Origin: JAAYCT01 sp964499575
Lineage (GTDB): Bacteria > Bacillota > Clostridia > Saccharofermentanales > Saccharofermentanaceae
Reading direction: 5' to 3'
Assembly (NCBI GenBank): GCA_964499575.1
Contig: CAZCLK010000003.1
Span: 57,411-121,410 of the forward strand
Length of the DNA: 64,000 nt
This document shows, in pieces, positions 42,863 to 52,909 of the stretch (its first letter is position 1; each line of letters starts with the position of its first letter). Made by a program: the position numbers and the translations under genes. Under the pieces are notes generated by a model. It was given only the letters and a program-made list of their open reading frames with translations, was not told the origin of the DNA and made no database searches.

Positions 42863-43780
42863 GTGCAAAAGGATATTTCCCGTCGTCCCGGACCCGCCCG
42901 TTTCCTTCTTGCTCTATTCTTTGTTTTCGCGACTCTTCTATCTATATCTTTTCCGGTTTTTGCGGACGTGGGCCCGAAGCCTTCGGTTTCGGTTGCGATC
43001 AAGGGTCTTCCCTCAGAAGAGATATATGATGTGACGCTTCTTTCGAAGGATAAAGGAGGCGGACGATACAATGTCTTCGAAGGCAAACTTGAAGCACCGG
43101 CGTCCGCAGGAGTCGAGGAAGACATATGGGCTGTTTTCGTCAAGTACAAAGACCCGGACGGTTTTTATTACCTCCAATATCATTCGAGACTTACGGGCGA
43201 GGATACCTTCTCCTGGGGTTACTACCCCCCCGATACTTTCAAAGTTTTACTGTATTTTCCGAAATACGGCTCTTTTGTCGTCAGCAACGTGACAGACCGG
43301 TATACCTTTGAAAGTTACTATACGCTGGATCTCCGGGGAGTGGAATATAAAACCCCGGGAACAACAAGCGTCGTGAATGTCGAGCCGGGGGACCCGCACT
43401 TCATCATCGCGATTTCGGACGCCCTGATCCGCGTCGTCCTGACACTCGCGATCGAACTTTTAATCGCTCTGGCCTTCGGGTATCGCGCGAAAAAGCAGTT
43501 GATCTTCATCGCGATCGTCAACATCGTTACTCAGATTCTGATGAACGCGGTCCTGGTTTTATTCCGTCATGAAGCGGGGTTTTTATTATCTGCATTGTCT
43601 TACGTGCTCCTGGAATTCGTTATTTTCACCATAGAGGCTATACTATATGCGATTTTTCTCAAACCCCTGTCGCCGAAGCCGATATCGCGCGCGGTAACTG
43701 TTCTTTACGCTTTCCTGGCCAATATCGCCTCGTGTGTCGTCGGCTTGATTTCCGGCGTCTTCTACTATCTTTTGATTTAA
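42863..43780 (+). CDS. Exported-domain membrane protein of unknown function
   Basis: A 305-residue protein. Signal sequence FLLALFFVFATLLSISFPVFA is cleaved or anchors residues 11-31. An extracellular domain of about 160 residues follows (VSVAIKGLPSEEIYDVTLLS, then YLQYHSRLTGEDTFSWGYYPPD), and four helices occupy about 185-300. I do not recognise the family. The GTG has GGAGG eight bases upstream. It precedes the prepilin peptidase gene by 117 bases with a hairpin in between, so co-transcription is uncertain. Confidence 0.65.
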   Translation: MQKDISRRPGPARFLLALFFVFATLLSISFPVFADVGPKPSVSVAIKGLPSEEIYDVTLLSKDKGGGRYNVFEGKLEAPASAGVEEDIWAVFVKYKDPDGFYYLQYHSRLTGEDTFSWGYYPPDTFKVLLYFPKYGSFVVSNVTDRYTFESYYTLDLRGVEYKTPGTTSVVNVEPGDPHFIIAISDALIRVVLTLAIELLIALAFGYRAKKQLIFIAIVNIVTQILMNAVLVLFRHEAGFLLSALSYVLLEFVIFTIEAILYAIFLKPLSPKPISRAVTVLYAFLANIASCVVGLISGVFYYLLI

Positions 43781-43784
43781 TACG

Positions 43785-43809
43785 ACGCCCGCTCATTCTC
43801 CGCGGGCGT
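43785..43809 (+). terminator. Hairpin after the exported membrane protein gene
   Basis: ACGCCCGC (43785-43792) pairs with GCGGGCGT (43802-43809). Only TTCTG follows, so termination may be weak. Confidence 0.45.
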
Positions 43810-43897
43810 TCTGAGACAATCCGCCCGACAGATTCTTGCGTCTTACGGGATTAAACGGTATTCTGTACGGGATGATATCCGATATCGGAGGAAGAAT

Positions 43898-44788
43898 ATG
43901 GCATCCTTTTTCCTTCCCGTTCTCTTTGCCGCTTGCGGAGCGCTGGTCGGGGCGGCCTGTACTCCCGTCTTCAATCGTTTGCCGGAGAAATGGCTTCAGG
44001 ATTACGATTACGATCCGACCGCCGAAAATGCACGGCCCGCGCGGCGGATGAAGTTCAACCCCCATTCGCTGATTCTGATCCCCGTGACGGCATTACTTTT
44101 CTTTTTCGGCGCGTATGTCAATCCGTCGTTTTTCGGGCGTCCGGACGTATTCCGCATCCTTTTGATGTTTCTTCCGGCGCTCCCGCTTGCGATTGTTGTG
44201 ATGTCCGACCATCTGAACCGGATCATACCGGACCATGTGGTCGTTTTTACGGGTCTTTTGTCCGTCTTCGGATTCATTGCCGATTACATATACGGGAACC
44301 TGTGGTTTCCGGACGGAACGGCCTTCTGGAAATTGATCCTGAATCGTGTGCTCGGCGGTATCGTCGGCGCGGCATTTCTCCTCTTGATCGGTTGGCTCGG
44401 ATCGGTCATCAGCAAAAGGGAAGCGATGGGGCACGGAGACGTGAAATTCATTCTCGCCTGCGGCTTTCTTTCCGGCACCTACGGTCTGGTTTTCGTCGTA
44501 TTTTTTGCCTTCCTCATCGGCGGGGTCGCAGCGGTACCCCTTCTGGTCCGTAAGCGCATACGCATCGCGCGCGAAAACAAGGAAATCCGTGAAAGCAGGA
44601 ATCCCGAACGGGCGCGCCGAATCCTGGAACGGAAGCGCAGGGAGGTCAGTTTTGCCGACGACCCCGACTATATCGCCTTCGGGCCTTTTCTGGCCGTCGG
44701 CACACTGGTTTTTCTGATTTTCGAGACGCCGGTTTACCGTTACTATTCCGAGAATATACTTGTGGCAATGGAGTACATCTTTAAATGA
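43898..44788 (+). CDS. A24-family prepilin peptidase-like protein
   Basis: A 296-residue membrane aspartyl protease of the TadV/prepilin peptidase family. The two catalytic aspartates are in VMSDHLNRIIPDH (about 108) and AMGHGDVKF (the GxGD motif, about 180). The N-terminal cysteine methylase domain of PilD is absent, as in short archaeal and Gram-positive forms. GGAGG precedes the ATG. It overlaps the CPBP gene by four bases. No pilin genes are visible in the window. Confidence 0.8.
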   Translation: MASFFLPVLFAACGALVGAACTPVFNRLPEKWLQDYDYDPTAENARPARRMKFNPHSLILIPVTALLFFFGAYVNPSFFGRPDVFRILLMFLPALPLAIVVMSDHLNRIIPDHVVVFTGLLSVFGFIADYIYGNLWFPDGTAFWKLILNRVLGGIVGAAFLLLIGWLGSVISKREAMGHGDVKFILACGFLSGTYGLVFVVFFAFLIGGVAAVPLLVRKRIRIARENKEIRESRNPERARRILERKRREVSFADDPDYIAFGPFLAVGTLVFLIFETPVYRYYSENILVAMEYIFK

Positions 44789-45771
44789 CGAACGGGTTCT
44801 CCCAGCGCATACGACCGTATCTGCCGATTCCCGAAAAGCCAACAGTCGGCTTTATTTTCGGCGCCTGTGCGCTCGCCGAGGCGGTTCTTTTATTACTCTG
44901 GCAATTCATCCCGCAATCCGTTCTCGTTTGGTCCAAAACTTCTCTGATCGGCTTTTCGATCATCAACGTTTGCCGGCTGATGGTTGCGTTTTTGCTTCCG
45001 CTGGTCTTCTTCATTTCCAGATATGCGATTGCGGACCGGCACGTCTACGGCACCAATCCGGGTTTCGGAGCCGTGCTTCACAGTATCGTCGCCGGCTTTC
45101 CCGCTATGCTTCTGTTTGTTTCCGTACACAATCTCATAGCGCGGTTTATCATTCTTCGCGGCATTCCGGTGCCGAGGCCGGCCGTTTCCTGTACCGTGCT
45201 GGATACCTCGAAAGAAGCGACGTTGCTATTCCTCCTGGTCGGATCGATTCTGCCGATTCTGCTGGAGGAGTTGTTTTTTCGCGGACTCCTGAATGCGGTT
45301 CTGCCGAATGCGCTGAAAAATGCAAAGGGCTATATTTGGATCGCCTTTCTTTTTGCCTTCTGTATGCTGGATCCGGTCGACTTTGTCCCCTACTTTCTGC
45401 TCGGCATCCTTCTGGGATTTATCCGGCACGATTTGGATAATGTATTTTGCGGTGTGCTGACCCGTTTGTCGATGGTCGGTTCGTACTTTCTTTTCCGCTC
45501 TTTCATGCCGTATATGGATACCGCTTTGGTCCGGACCAAGGCGGATATCGATCCTACGGTTTTTTACATCGCAATAACGGCACTGATTATGGGGACGTTG
45601 ATCCTTGTCCCGATACTCTCTCAAATCCGGCGGATCGCCGCTTATCTGAAGTTGGAGCGTATGGAAGAGGATCCCGAAGATACCCTGCCGTTGATTCGCC
45701 ATATCGGGTGGTCATACTGGGTCGGAATCCTGTTTTTTGCGGGGCTGTGGGTACTGACTTTAGGGATATGA
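44785..45771 (+). CDS. CPBP-family intramembrane protease-like protein lacking catalytic histidines
   Basis: A 328-residue polytopic protein of the CPBP (CAAX protease/bacteriocin-processing) family. Motif 1 is intact (EELFFRG, about 170). In the next two motifs the usual histidines appear to be replaced: FAFCMLD in place of FALLHL, and VLTRLSM in place of ILxHxxxN. It may be a pseudoprotease or my alignment may be off. Its ATG overlaps the prepilin peptidase stop (ATGA), so the two membrane proteases are translationally coupled. Confidence 0.72.
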   Translation: MTNGFSQRIRPYLPIPEKPTVGFIFGACALAEAVLLLLWQFIPQSVLVWSKTSLIGFSIINVCRLMVAFLLPLVFFISRYAIADRHVYGTNPGFGAVLHSIVAGFPAMLLFVSVHNLIARFIILRGIPVPRPAVSCTVLDTSKEATLLFLLVGSILPILLEELFFRGLLNAVLPNALKNAKGYIWIAFLFAFCMLDPVDFVPYFLLGILLGFIRHDLDNVFCGVLTRLSMVGSYFLFRSFMPYMDTALVRTKADIDPTVFYIAITALIMGTLILVPILSQIRRIAAYLKLERMEEDPEDTLPLIRHIGWSYWVGILFFAGLWVLTLGI

Positions 45772-45933
45772 ACCCTTTTTCGTCCTCCGCTTTTTTCGAA
45801 AATGACCGGTCCGGCGCCGCCCGGGTGTGTGAAAGACCCGAAAGCCCCCTTAGTGAAGCCCGAATCGGCTGAAAATCGTGTATAATGTTTGTGATAAATC
45901 ATGTCTTCTCCGCTTCGGAGTCGAAAGGAATAT

Positions 45934-47265
45934 ATGGACGAGAGTAATCGATATTCGCATGACCGCGCGACCGTTATGGCGATTATTAAATACATACTTT
46001 TTGTCGCGATTACGGTGGGGCTGGCTTTTCTCTCGAGCAAACTGATCGTCATCATTCTTCCGTTTCTCCTGGGTTTCGTTATCGCAAAGGCGTCCCGCCA
46101 TCTCGCCAACGTACTGATTCGTTTCGGACATTTCCTGCGACGTCTCTTTACGGGGAAGAAGAAGACCGCTCCGGATGAGGATCCGGATGACGGCGATCCG
46201 GCAGATGCCGGGGGAGACGCCCGCCCGGCCGGGTTGAAAGCACCCGCGAAGCCGGATCGGAAACACCCGCTCCGCAATGTGCTCGCCGTTATTTTTCCCT
46301 CTCTTTCGAAGCCCAGAAAGCCCTTCAAGACCCGTCTGACTCTGGTCGTATACGCCGTTTTGATCGTGCTGATCCTCGGGGCGCTCACCTGGTCGATGAT
46401 CGCGCTGATCGACCAGCTTCAGGCCGCCGCCGTCCGGATCCCCAAATGGTTCGAGGGAGAAACACTGCCGGAGCGGATCGAGGGTATCGTGCGCAATTTT
46501 TCGGAGGAGCAAGGCGGCTTCCTGTCCGAAAACATGGTCGCGTACGTCATCACGTATACCGAAGATCTGTTGGACAAACTGCAGGCCCAAATTCCGGAGT
46601 TTGCGACAACCGTTGTTAAAGCGCTTCCGTCCTTCTTCGGGAATATTCCGATCATTATGTTTTTTGTTATCGTCATCATTATGTCGGGTGTTTATTTTAT
46701 CACCGACGGTAAGAAGCTGTTGCGGTTTTTCGCGCGGAACATCCGAAACCGTATGTTTCGCCACAAGTCCTTCCTGCTTCTGGATCAGTTGTCGACGACG
46801 CTTTTCCGTGTACTCGGAGGATATCTGGCGTTGTTGATCATCACCTTTTTTGAAGCCCTGGCGGTTTTCTATCTGGCGGGCATCGAATATGCGGTCCTTC
46901 TGGCGCTAATTACCGCCGTTTTGGACTTCATGCCCGTTCTGGGCGTCAGTGCAACCATGGTACCGATGATGGCCTATATGATTTTTCAGGGTAATTACCC
47001 CGGATTCTTCATTCTCCTGGCCGGTTTGGTGATCGTAACGATCGTGCGCCGTGTCATTGAGCCGCCGATCCTGGGTAATGCGATGAACATGCACCCGCTC
47101 GCGACGCTTTTTGCGATGATCATCGGCGTCGCGGTCTGGGGAGCCATCGGTTTCCTGGTCGGACCCGTCGTTCTCCTGATTGTCATCGAGGTTTTGAAGG
47201 TTTTTTCCTTTGACAAGAAACTCCGCAACTTCATGGGCCGGGTTCTGAAAACAATGGAGGAATGA
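45934..47265 (+). CDS. AI-2E family transporter (YtvI/PerM-like)
   Basis: A 443-residue permease-like protein of the AI-2E family with about eight helices, the family pattern YLALLIITFFEALAVFYLAG and DFMPVLGVSATMVPM in the second half, and EPPILGNAMNMHPLATLF near the C terminus. An unusual low-complexity acidic insertion lies at about 75-115 (DEDPDDGDPADAGGDARP). ATG 45934 is chosen with GAAAGGA upstream; a TATAAT at 45881-45886 probably drives it. The gene converges on the U32 gene with a 13-base gap. Confidence 0.88.
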   Translation: MDESNRYSHDRATVMAIIKYILFVAITVGLAFLSSKLIVIILPFLLGFVIAKASRHLANVLIRFGHFLRRLFTGKKKTAPDEDPDDGDPADAGGDARPAGLKAPAKPDRKHPLRNVLAVIFPSLSKPRKPFKTRLTLVVYAVLIVLILGALTWSMIALIDQLQAAAVRIPKWFEGETLPERIEGIVRNFSEEQGGFLSENMVAYVITYTEDLLDKLQAQIPEFATTVVKALPSFFGNIPIIMFFVIVIIMSGVYFITDGKKLLRFFARNIRNRMFRHKSFLLLDQLSTTLFRVLGGYLALLIITFFEALAVFYLAGIEYAVLLALITAVLDFMPVLGVSATMVPMMAYMIFQGNYPGFFILLAGLVIVTIVRRVIEPPILGNAMNMHPLATLFAMIIGVAVWGAIGFLVGPVVLLIVIEVLKVFSFDKKLRNFMGRVLKTMEE

Positions 47266-47278
47266 TCCCCCGGACTGT

Positions 47279-48526
47279 TCAGGAATCGCGGCGCACGTCT
47301 TTATCCCCGTCTTTGCTCAGGAACGAGTATTCGGGAAGATAAACCGGCGCGAAAAGCGAATAATTCATCTGCGGATGGGGTGTCGATTCGATCGGCACCC
47401 CGTTTTCGTCCCGAATGTCCCCGGCTTTCAGTAAAATTTCTCTTCCGTCCGGCGTTATGATATGAAGATCATCTCCGGTACTGATTTTATTCCGTTGCGA
47501 AACGTATGCGCGCCGGGCGTCGCTGTCGTAACGCGTTACCGTTCCGACAACAAACGCCGGTTTGTGCGACACTTTTTCGGTGAACAGATGCGGATTGTTG
47601 AGCGGCCGGTCGAAAAAGAACCCGGTGCCGAATTCGCGATGGACGGTACGGTCCAAGAGCCGGTGCCATTTTCCGGACACCGAATAGGAAGCCGGGTCGG
47701 CGCAGTAGGAATCAACGGCTTCGCGATACGCCTGTGTCACACTTGCCGCATAGAAACTCCCTTTCACCCGTCCTTCGATCTTAAAACTGTTGATACCCGC
47801 CGAGATGAGCTCGGGGATATGGTCGATCATATTCAGGTCCTCGGAACTGAATATATACGATCCGGTGTCATCTCCCTCCACCGATAAAATATTCTCCGGC
47901 CTTTTTTCCTCAAAAACACGGTACGACCACCGGCAAGGCTGCGCACAGTCCCCGAGGTTCGCGCTCCTTCCGGTGAAATGATTCGAAAGAAGACACCGCC
48001 CGGAGTAGGACACACACATGGCGCCGTGCACGAAGCACTCCAAGTCCAAATCATCCGGAACATTTTTTCGGATTCCGGCGATTTCATCGAGGGACAGTTC
48101 TCGCGAAAGGACAATCCGACGCGCGCCGAGTTCATGCCAGAAACGACAGGTTTCCGCATTGGTAACGCTTGCCTGCGTGCTGATGTGGATCTCGGCGTCC
48201 GGGAGCACCCCGCGAATCCTTCGGAATATCCCAGGGTCGGACACGATAAAGGCGTCGGCTCCGATCGAGCCGATCAACGAAATCTCCTCGTCCAACGACC
48301 GGAAGTCCTCCGGGCGGGCAAGGATATTCATCGCCACATAACAACGAACCCCTTTGGAATGACAATAACGGACAACGGTTTCCATGTCCGGATAAGAAAA
48401 ATTTCCGCTTCCGGTCCGAAGTCCGAAACGAAGTCCCGAAAGATATACGGCATCCGCACCGTACGCGACCGCCGCGCGAAGTTTCTCGAAATCTCCCGCG
48501 GGGGAAAGGATCTCCGGTTTAATCAT
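47279..48526 (-). CDS. U32-family peptidase-like protein (TrhP/RlhA group)
   Basis: A 415-residue protein of the U32 family, now linked mainly to tRNA/rRNA hydroxylation rather than proteolysis. The TIM-barrel start is ILSPAGDFEKLRAAVAYGAD; the family signature ECFVHGAMCVSYSGRC (about 160-175) and the later NLGDCAQPCRW supply four cysteines that should bind an iron-sulfur or metal site. The C-terminal domain has the U32_C-like tail. The start overlaps mltG by eight bases. It is the last gene of the DUF512-der-typA-mltG cluster. Confidence 0.9.
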   Translation of the reverse strand: MIKPEILSPAGDFEKLRAAVAYGADAVYLSGLRFGLRTGSGNFSYPDMETVVRYCHSKGVRCYVAMNILARPEDFRSLDEEISLIGSIGADAFIVSDPGIFRRIRGVLPDAEIHISTQASVTNAETCRFWHELGARRIVLSRELSLDEIAGIRKNVPDDLDLECFVHGAMCVSYSGRCLLSNHFTGRSANLGDCAQPCRWSYRVFEEKRPENILSVEGDDTGSYIFSSEDLNMIDHIPELISAGINSFKIEGRVKGSFYAASVTQAYREAVDSYCADPASYSVSGKWHRLLDRTVHREFGTGFFFDRPLNNPHLFTEKVSHKPAFVVGTVTRYDSDARRAYVSQRNKISTGDDLHIITPDGREILLKAGDIRDENGVPIESTPHPQMNYSLFAPVYLPEYSFLSKDGDKDVRRDS

Positions 48527-49706
48527 TACCGTTCACGGTCGTTTCCGTCGCTTCCTGTGCGCTCTGGTCGAGCCAGTACTGCTCGTACGCGGCAACATTG
48601 GCCTGGTGTTCCTCATAGGTGACCGCAAACGCAGTACCGCCGTCGCCCGTCGCGCAGAAGTAATGGTAATTCACGTTCGGCTCCGGGTACAATGCCGCTT
48701 GAATCGCGAGTTTACCGGGCATACATATCGGCCCGGGCGGAAGACCTTCATATTTGTATGTGTTGTACGGGCTCTCCCGCATCTGGTCCGCCGTACTGGC
48801 CGCCCAGACGGTCGGAAGGCCGTCCTTTTCGCGCAGAAAATTGATCGTGGCGCATGACTGCAGTCTTCTCAAACTCGGTTCTTCGGAGTTCAGCCGGTTG
48901 TGAAATACGGCGGAGATCAAAAACATATCCGTGATGTTTTCTTTGCTGACAACAGCCTCGTTCTGAATGATCGACGCAAGAGTGATCACTTCGTCCATCG
49001 ACATCCCCAAACTCTCTGCGCGAAAATAGTAATCGGGAATCAAGTAATAATCCGTGTTGCGTAAAAACGTGTGCACGATATCTTCGGCGCTCGCGTTCAT
49101 GTCAAAATCGTACGTGTCGGGGAAAAGGTATCCGTTCAGTATAAAATCCCGGTCGTCGTCCGCCTTGATCCGGGAGACAAAAGTATAATCCACAAACTGA
49201 TTTGCGCTATTCATGCACGCGTCCAGTTCCGTTTCGTCGAATGATAATCCGGCTTCCTTCAGACGCTGCTTCAGCTCGATGTATGTCACACCCTCCGGAA
49301 AGGTGATGCGCGTCACTTTGGGTTCCTGACACAAAAGGTACATAATCTCGTCATACGTCAAATCGGGAGTCAGGAAATGTGTTCCGGCCAGGTACCCGCC
49401 GTCAAACCCGTTGAATTTCGACATAACCGTGTAGAACAGTTCGTTGTCGATCAGTTTGAGTTCCTTAAGGCGCGCCGCAATCGCGGAGGTATTGTCTCCG
49501 GATTTGATAATGACCATGACCGCCCCCGGAGTATCCTCGGTGATCACGAGTTCTTCGTTTTTCAGCGCCTCTTCAAGGGCCTTGTACCGCTCCGTCTGGG
49601 ACATGACATAATTGAATCCGAGAAAAACGCCCAGGAGGCCGCAACCGAGAATGCCGATTACGATCAATGTAGCAAATAGCGCGATTCGAACTCTCTTGGA
49701 AAGCAT
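48519..49706 (-). CDS. mltG: Endolytic transglycosylase MltG (YceG-like)
   Basis: A 395-residue single-pass membrane protein that cuts nascent peptidoglycan strands and limits glycan length. The N-terminal helix (about 7-32) is followed by a LysM-like region (about 60-110) and the YceG fold with catalytic glutamate in ASIIQNEAV (about 248) and the conserved NTYKYEGLPPGPICMPG. It overlaps the U32 gene and lies 19 bases after typA. The nearest ribosome binding site (GAGGAG) is 13 bases before the ATG, a long spacing. Confidence 0.93.
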   Translation of the reverse strand: MLSKRVRIALFATLIVIGILGCGLLGVFLGFNYVMSQTERYKALEEALKNEELVITEDTPGAVMVIIKSGDNTSAIAARLKELKLIDNELFYTVMSKFNGFDGGYLAGTHFLTPDLTYDEIMYLLCQEPKVTRITFPEGVTYIELKQRLKEAGLSFDETELDACMNSANQFVDYTFVSRIKADDDRDFILNGYLFPDTYDFDMNASAEDIVHTFLRNTDYYLIPDYYFRAESLGMSMDEVITLASIIQNEAVVSKENITDMFLISAVFHNRLNSEEPSLRRLQSCATINFLREKDGLPTVWAASTADQMRESPYNTYKYEGLPPGPICMPGKLAIQAALYPEPNVNYHYFCATGDGGTAFAVTYEEHQANVAAYEQYWLDQSAQEATETTVNGND

Positions 49707-49725
49707 ACCGAAGAACCGGCTCCTC

Positions 49726-51567
49726 TCAAACGCTGTTTTTCTTGCTTCTGAGCTTCATTCTCATCTCTGCGTTCAGGACCTGCTTGCGCATACGGATCGT
49801 TTTCGGAGTGACCTCGCAAAGTTCATCGTCGGCGAGAAACTCCAGGCACTGTTCGAGACTGAACTGTAAAGGCGGTGTCAGTCTGAGCGCTTCGTCACTT
49901 CCGGACGCCCGCATATTGGTCACATGCTTCTTCTTGCAGACGTTTACCGTGATGTCTTCGCCCTTGGGACTGATCCCGACGATCATCCCCTCGTAGACCT
50001 GCGTCCCGGGTCCGATCATCATAAAACCCCGATCCTGAGCGTTATAGAGCCCGTAGGCAACCGCTTCGCCGCTTTCGAATGCGACCAGCACGCCGGCAGA
50101 GCGCGTCTCGATTTCTCCCGCAAAGGGCTCAAACCCGCTGATAACGCTGTTCATTATACCATTGCCCTTGGTGTCGGTCAAAAACTCCGTACGGTATCCG
50201 ATGATGCCGCGCGAAGGGACTTTGAACTCCATCCGCGTGTAGCCCTTCTCGGGCGGATGCATGCTGATCATCTCCGCTTTGCGCCTGCCGAGCTTCTCGA
50301 TGACCGCTCCGACATAATCCTCCGGGACATCGACGAGAAGGGTCTCGACCGGCTCATTCAAGACTCCGTCAATCTCTTTCAAAATAACTCTGGGCTTGCT
50401 GACCTGGAATTCATAACCCTCGCGGCGCATGGTCTCGATCAGGATCGACAGGTGAAGTTCGCCTCTGCCTTTGACGATAAAGGCTTCCGTCGTATCCGTC
50501 TCTTCCAGGCGCATCGACACATTGGTCTCCATCTCTTTGAACAGGCGGTCACGGATGTGCCGCGACGTGACATACTTGCCTTCGCGCCCCGCAAAAGGGC
50601 TGTTGTTGACCGAAAACGTCATCGCGATCGTCGGCTCGTCGATATTGATGAACGGAAGCGCCTCGGCGTGTTCCGAGTCGCAGATCGTGTCTCCGATATT
50701 GATCTCCGGGATCCCGGCGACGCAAACGATTTCGCCGACTTCGGCCTCCTGGATCTCCTGGCGGGCCAGCCCGCGGAATCGCATCAATTTTACCACCCGC
50801 GCGTTGACGACGCTGTTGTCGTCATATCCGCAGACGGCGACAAATTGGCCCTGATTGATCCGCCCGCGGTCGATCCGGCCGACGGCGATGCGACCGATAT
50901 AGGGGTCCGAATCGATGTTGGAAACGAGAAGTTGGAGCGGTTTTTCGGTGTCGCCCTTCGGGCAGGGGATGTTTTCGATGATCGCGTCCAGCAGCGGCCG
51001 GAAATCAGCCCCCGAGTCCGGCGCGTAATCCTCGATATTCCGGAACGCCATGCCGGTTTTTCCGGACGAAAAAACAGTCGGATAATCGAGTTGCTTGTCG
51101 TCCGCCCCGAGCTCGATAAAGAGTTCGAGAACCATGTCGCAAACCTCAAGCGGACGGGCGTCGGGCCGATCCATCTTGTTGATGCAAACGATCGGAGTCA
51201 ATCCGAGTTCGAGCGCTTTTCGAAGGACAAACCGCGTCTGCGGCATCGGGCCGTCGTACGCATCGACGACAAGAAGAACGCCGTCGACCATCTTGAGGAT
51301 GCGTTCGACTTCGCCGCCGAAGTCCGCATGACCGGGCGTGTCGACGACATTGATGCGATAGTTTTGGTAATCGATGGCGGTGTTTTTGGCCAGAATGGTA
51401 ATGCCCCGCTCGCGCTCCAGCGCATTGCTGTCCATCGCCTGTTCGACGATCTGTTCATTGTCGCGATAAATACCCGCAATCTTGAGCATCGAGTCGACGA
51501 TGGTCGTCTTCCCGTGGTCGACGTGTGCGATGATCGCGATATTTCTAAGATGGCTGATTTCTTGCAT
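49726..51567 (-). CDS. typA: Ribosome-associated GTPase TypA/BipA
   Basis: A 613-residue translational GTPase important for growth at low temperature and for ribosome assembly. G1 is AHVDHGKTTIVD, G3 DTPGHADFGG, G4 NKMD, G2 region RERGITI. The EF-G-like domains II, III and V follow, and the C-terminal BipA domain is last. The ATG at 51567 lies 23 bases inside der, consistent with coupled translation; AAGGGG lies upstream. Confidence 0.96.
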   Translation of the reverse strand: MQEISHLRNIAIIAHVDHGKTTIVDSMLKIAGIYRDNEQIVEQAMDSNALERERGITILAKNTAIDYQNYRINVVDTPGHADFGGEVERILKMVDGVLLVVDAYDGPMPQTRFVLRKALELGLTPIVCINKMDRPDARPLEVCDMVLELFIELGADDKQLDYPTVFSSGKTGMAFRNIEDYAPDSGADFRPLLDAIIENIPCPKGDTEKPLQLLVSNIDSDPYIGRIAVGRIDRGRINQGQFVAVCGYDDNSVVNARVVKLMRFRGLARQEIQEAEVGEIVCVAGIPEINIGDTICDSEHAEALPFINIDEPTIAMTFSVNNSPFAGREGKYVTSRHIRDRLFKEMETNVSMRLEETDTTEAFIVKGRGELHLSILIETMRREGYEFQVSKPRVILKEIDGVLNEPVETLLVDVPEDYVGAVIEKLGRRKAEMISMHPPEKGYTRMEFKVPSRGIIGYRTEFLTDTKGNGIMNSVISGFEPFAGEIETRSAGVLVAFESGEAVAYGLYNAQDRGFMMIGPGTQVYEGMIVGISPKGEDITVNVCKKKHVTNMRASGSDEALRLTPPLQFSLEQCLEFLADDELCEVTPKTIRMRKQVLNAEMRMKLRSKKNSV

Positions 51568-52909
51568 TCGAATAACGCCCCTTCCCGGTCTCTTTTGTCT
51601 TTTCGCGCAGGAAAAGCCGGATGGGCGTGCCCTCAAATCCGAAATTCTTGCGCAATTGATTCTCGATATATCTCATGTATGAAAAGTGCATAAGCTCCTT
51701 ATCATTGATGAACAGGATGAACTGCGGCGGCCCGACGGCGATTTGCGTCGCGTAATAAATGCGCAGGTGCTTGCCCTTGTCCTGCGGCGTGGGGACCATC
51801 GCGACCGCCTCGGCGATCAAATCATTCAGCATGCCGGTCGACAGGCGACGGATCGACTGTTGCCGCACCTGAACGATCTTTTCGAAAAGCGTTCCGACGC
51901 GCTGACCGGTCTTCGCCGAAATGAATACGACCGGCGCGTAATCCATGAACGAAAAGCGTTCGAGCAAGAGTTTGCGCATCGCCTCCAGAGTGCCGGTCTC
52001 TTTTTCAATCAGATCCCATTTGTTGACCGCGAAAATGCTCGCCTTGCCGGCGTTGTGCGCAAAGCCGGCGATTTTGGTGTCCTGCTCGGTCACGCCTTCG
52101 ACCGCGTCGATCAAAATCACGCAGACGTCGGCGCGTTCGATGGCCGCCATGGACCGGAGCATGCTGTATTTCTCGACCGAGGTGTCGATACGGCCTTTCT
52201 TGCGAAGGCCTGCGGTGTCGATGACGGTGAATGATCCGTACTCGTTATTGATCTCCGAATCAATGGCATCCCTCGTGGTCCCCGGAATGTCCGAAACGAT
52301 GGACCGGTCCTGTCCGATCATTTTGTTCGACAGCGACGATTTCCCGGCGTTCGGCTTCCCGATCAGGGCGACGCGGATCTTTTCGTCATCCTCCGCCCGC
52401 TCACGCTCCTCCGGAAAATGCTCGAAAAGCTCGTCCAGCAGTTCCCCGATTCCAAGCCGATGCGCCGCGGAAATCGGAAAGACCTCACCCAGACCGAGAT
52501 TATAGAATTCGTACATTTGGGCGGGGGGTTCGCCGACCCGGTCCGATTTATTGACGCACAGCACCACGGGGCGACCCGATTTCCGGAGCATGACGGCGAT
52601 CTCCTCATCCGCCGGCACGAGGCCGCTCTTTAAATCGCAGATGAAAAGGATCACATCCGCCGTGTCGATGGCGACCTTCGCCTGCTCGCGCATGCTCTTC
52701 AGTATCTCGTCGTCCGAGTCCGGCTCGATCCCGCCGGTGTCGATCATGACAAATTCGCGCTCTCTCCATCTCGCTCTGGCGTAAATTCGATCCCGGGTGA
52801 CCCCGGGCATGTCGTCGACGATGGAAACACGCTCCCCGTAAAGGGCGTTAAACAGCGATGATTTGCCCACGTTCGGGCGTCCGATGATCGCTACGACCGG
52901 CGCGCTCAT
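51545..52909 (-). CDS. der: Ribosome biogenesis GTPase Der (EngA)
   Basis: A 454-residue protein with two tandem GTPase domains and a KH-like C-terminal domain, essential for 50S subunit assembly. The G1 loops are GRPNVGKSS (N-terminal) and GKPNAGKSS (second domain), with DTGGIEP and DTAGLRKKG as switch II segments and NKSD/NKWD as G4. GGAGG is nine bases before the ATG. The start overlaps DUF512 by four bases. Confidence 0.96.
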   Translation of the reverse strand: MSAPVVAIIGRPNVGKSSLFNALYGERVSIVDDMPGVTRDRIYARARWREREFVMIDTGGIEPDSDDEILKSMREQAKVAIDTADVILFICDLKSGLVPADEEIAVMLRKSGRPVVLCVNKSDRVGEPPAQMYEFYNLGLGEVFPISAAHRLGIGELLDELFEHFPEERERAEDDEKIRVALIGKPNAGKSSLSNKMIGQDRSIVSDIPGTTRDAIDSEINNEYGSFTVIDTAGLRKKGRIDTSVEKYSMLRSMAAIERADVCVILIDAVEGVTEQDTKIAGFAHNAGKASIFAVNKWDLIEKETGTLEAMRKLLLERFSFMDYAPVVFISAKTGQRVGTLFEKIVQVRQQSIRRLSTGMLNDLIAEAVAMVPTPQDKGKHLRIYYATQIAVGPPQFILFINDKELMHFSYMRYIENQLRKNFGFEGTPIRLFLREKTKETGKGRYSNARNQPS

